This document shows positions 63,030-64,000 of a stretch of DNA of 64,000 bases, piece after piece. Source of the DNA: Pseudomonadota bacterium (GTDB taxonomy: Bacteria; Myxococcota_A; UBA796; GCA-2862545); contig CANNIZ010000012.1 of NCBI GenBank assembly GCA_947505245.1, positions 1 to 64,000 on the forward strand. The letters run 5' to 3'. The notes beneath the pieces are model-generated. The model did not search any database, had not been told where the DNA came from, and worked only from the letters and a program-made list of their open reading frames with translations. The position numbers and the translations under genes are program-made. Each line of letters begins with the position of its first letter. Within the stretch, counting starts at the first letter, position 1.

Positions 63030-63668
63030 GTGATCCAGTTCCTGATCGACGGCGGGCCCGTGATGGTGCCGATCGGCGGCGCGTCGGTCGTCGCCCTCGC
63101 CGCGTTCTTCGAGCGCCTGTGGGCGCTGCGCCGGGGTCGGGTGGCGCCGCGCGCGGTCGTGCAGCAGGTACTCGAACACGCAAAAAACGGACGTTTTAAC
63201 GAGGCGCGAGCCACCTGCGCGGCGAGCAACAGCGCGGTCGCCCGCCTGCTCGAGGTCGCGCTGGATTGGCGCGGAACCGTACGCTCCGAGGTGAAGGAGC
63301 GCATCGAAGAGGTCGGGGAGCGCGAAGCCGCCGATCTCGAGCGCTGGGTGTGGGTGCTCGGCACCATCGGCGCGCTGGGGCCGCTGCTGGGCCTGCTCGG
63401 CACCGTCGGCGGCATGATCGTCACGTTCAACTCGGTGCGTGACACGGGCAGCAACGGCTCGGTCGAAGAGATCGCCGGCGGCATCGCCCAGGCGCTCGTC
63501 TGTACGTTCGCAGGCCTCACCGTCGCGATCCCGTCGCTCATCGCGCATCGGTATCTGCAATCCAAGATCGACGCGCTCGTCGGCGACCTGCAGGAGGCGT
63601 CGCTCCTCCTGCTCGACATCGTCACGCAGAAGAAGGCCCCGATCGGCGCTGTGGAGGCGCCGCAGTGA
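63030..63668 (+). CDS. ExbB/TolQ/MotA-type proton channel subunit (second set)
   Basis: 212 residues, GTG start with GGAGG 6 bases upstream. Three transmembrane helices (about 8-28, 108-130, 150-172) with LGTIGALGPLLGLLGTVGGM and ALVCTFAGLTVAIPSLIAHRYL. It is divergent in sequence from the homologue at 28478 and is followed immediately by its own ExbD partner, so it is a separate motor. Its client could be the Glt-like complex, a TonB or a Tol system; sequence cannot tell. Confidence 0.9.
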   Translation: MIQFLIDGGPVMVPIGGASVVALAAFFERLWALRRGRVAPRAVVQQVLEHAKNGRFNEARATCAASNSAVARLLEVALDWRGTVRSEVKERIEEVGEREAADLERWVWVLGTIGALGPLLGLLGTVGGMIVTFNSVRDTGSNGSVEEIAGGIAQALVCTFAGLTVAIPSLIAHRYLQSKIDALVGDLQEASLLLLDIVTQKKAPIGAVEAPQ

Positions 63669-64000
63669 AATTCGGAACCCGACGAAAGCGTCGCGACGAC
63701 CTCCACATGGAGCTCGCGCCGATGATCGACGTGGTGTTCCAGTTGGTGCTGTTCCTGCTGCTGTCGATGACGTTCCGCCGTCCCGACCAGGAACAGGCGA
63801 AGCACGACGAAACATCAGCTATTAAAGTCGATCTTCCAAGATCATCCGCGACGGCGATCATCGATGCCGGAGACGACCTCAACGTCTGGGTGTCCAAGGC
63901 CGGCGACCTCTACCTGAACGACAAAGTCACCGATCTAGCCGAACTTCGACGCGAATTCAGGAGAGTCGCCGCGAAGGACAGGAGCACCCTCGTCGTGATC
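63665..64000 (+). CDS. ExbD/TolR-type motor subunit (second set), partial at window end
   Basis: First 112 residues only; GTG start overlapping the ExbB stop (GTGA). The start LHMELAPMIDVVFQLVLFLL carries the conserved Asp (residue 22) in the transmembrane helix. The periplasmic domain follows (DDLNVWVSKAGDLYLNDK) and the C-terminus lies outside. The DNA around 63800-63850 is noticeably less GC-rich than its neighbours, with AT-rich codons. Confidence 0.88.
   Translation, partial: MKFGTRRKRRDDLHMELAPMIDVVFQLVLFLLLSMTFRRPDQEQAKHDETSAIKVDLPRSSATAIIDAGDDLNVWVSKAGDLYLNDKVTDLAELRREFRRVAAKDRSTLVVI

Overview
This window is high-GC DNA, densely packed with genes, from a Gram-negative bacterium. It is most likely a member of the Myxococcota or a related deltaproteobacterial lineage. 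Four things point there: lipoproteins with Asp-Thr-Asp-Ala repeat tails, large periplasmic TPR proteins beside outer-membrane beta-barrels resembling the myxobacterial gliding (Glt/Cgl) machinery, a penicillin-binding protein with an N-terminal zinc ribbon, and a TonB-dependent receptor carrying its own TonB-like domain. GTG and TTG starts are common, and many adjacent genes overlap as NTGA. No gene-free stretch exceeds 300 bases. I saw no rRNA, tRNA, CRISPR array, insertion sequence or phage gene.

Layout. 1-13.7 kb holds a truncated amidohydrolase lipoprotein, yicC-gmk, two tandem MuiA-type (DUF4139) paralogues with an unknown gene, a divergent S-adenosylhomocysteine-hydrolase homologue, a Ppx/GppA phosphatase, a repeat-containing membrane protein and an HD-domain phosphohydrolase. 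13.6-22.4 kb is a long minus-strand block: an Asp/Thr-rich lipoprotein, an EEP-family hydrolase, an MFS-acyltransferase fusion, envelope proteins, a pseudouridine synthase, two c-type cytochromes, an acyltransferase and a cobalamin adenosyltransferase. 22.4-28.4 kb holds an unknown gene, the minus-strand group dnaJ-like/grpE/DUF4340 and the divergent clpX-yqgE pair.

28.5-44.3 kb is a plus-strand envelope cluster. It runs ExbB, ExbD and TonB; a VapBC toxin-antitoxin pair; a TonB-dependent receptor with a companion lipoprotein; two paralogous beta-barrels; three TPR proteins resembling GltC, GltD and GltE; a small CglF-like protein; and another barrel. The order suggests an energised trans-envelope complex built around a Glt-like core. 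This is the most interesting part of the window.

44.3-64 kb is mostly housekeeping and envelope genes. They include an esterase, a VanZ-like protein, a TPR protein and peptide deformylase in one tight minus-strand operon; an S41 C-terminal processing protease divergent from a zinc-ribbon class A PBP; an LD-carboxypeptidase; an RpoD-family sigma factor; a HExxH aminopeptidase-like protein; and a second ExbB/ExbD pair cut by the window edge.

A dispersed GC-rich repeat occurs at four places. One copy forms most of the signal peptide of the GltE-like lipoprotein. Functional names come from reading motifs by eye; no database search was run.
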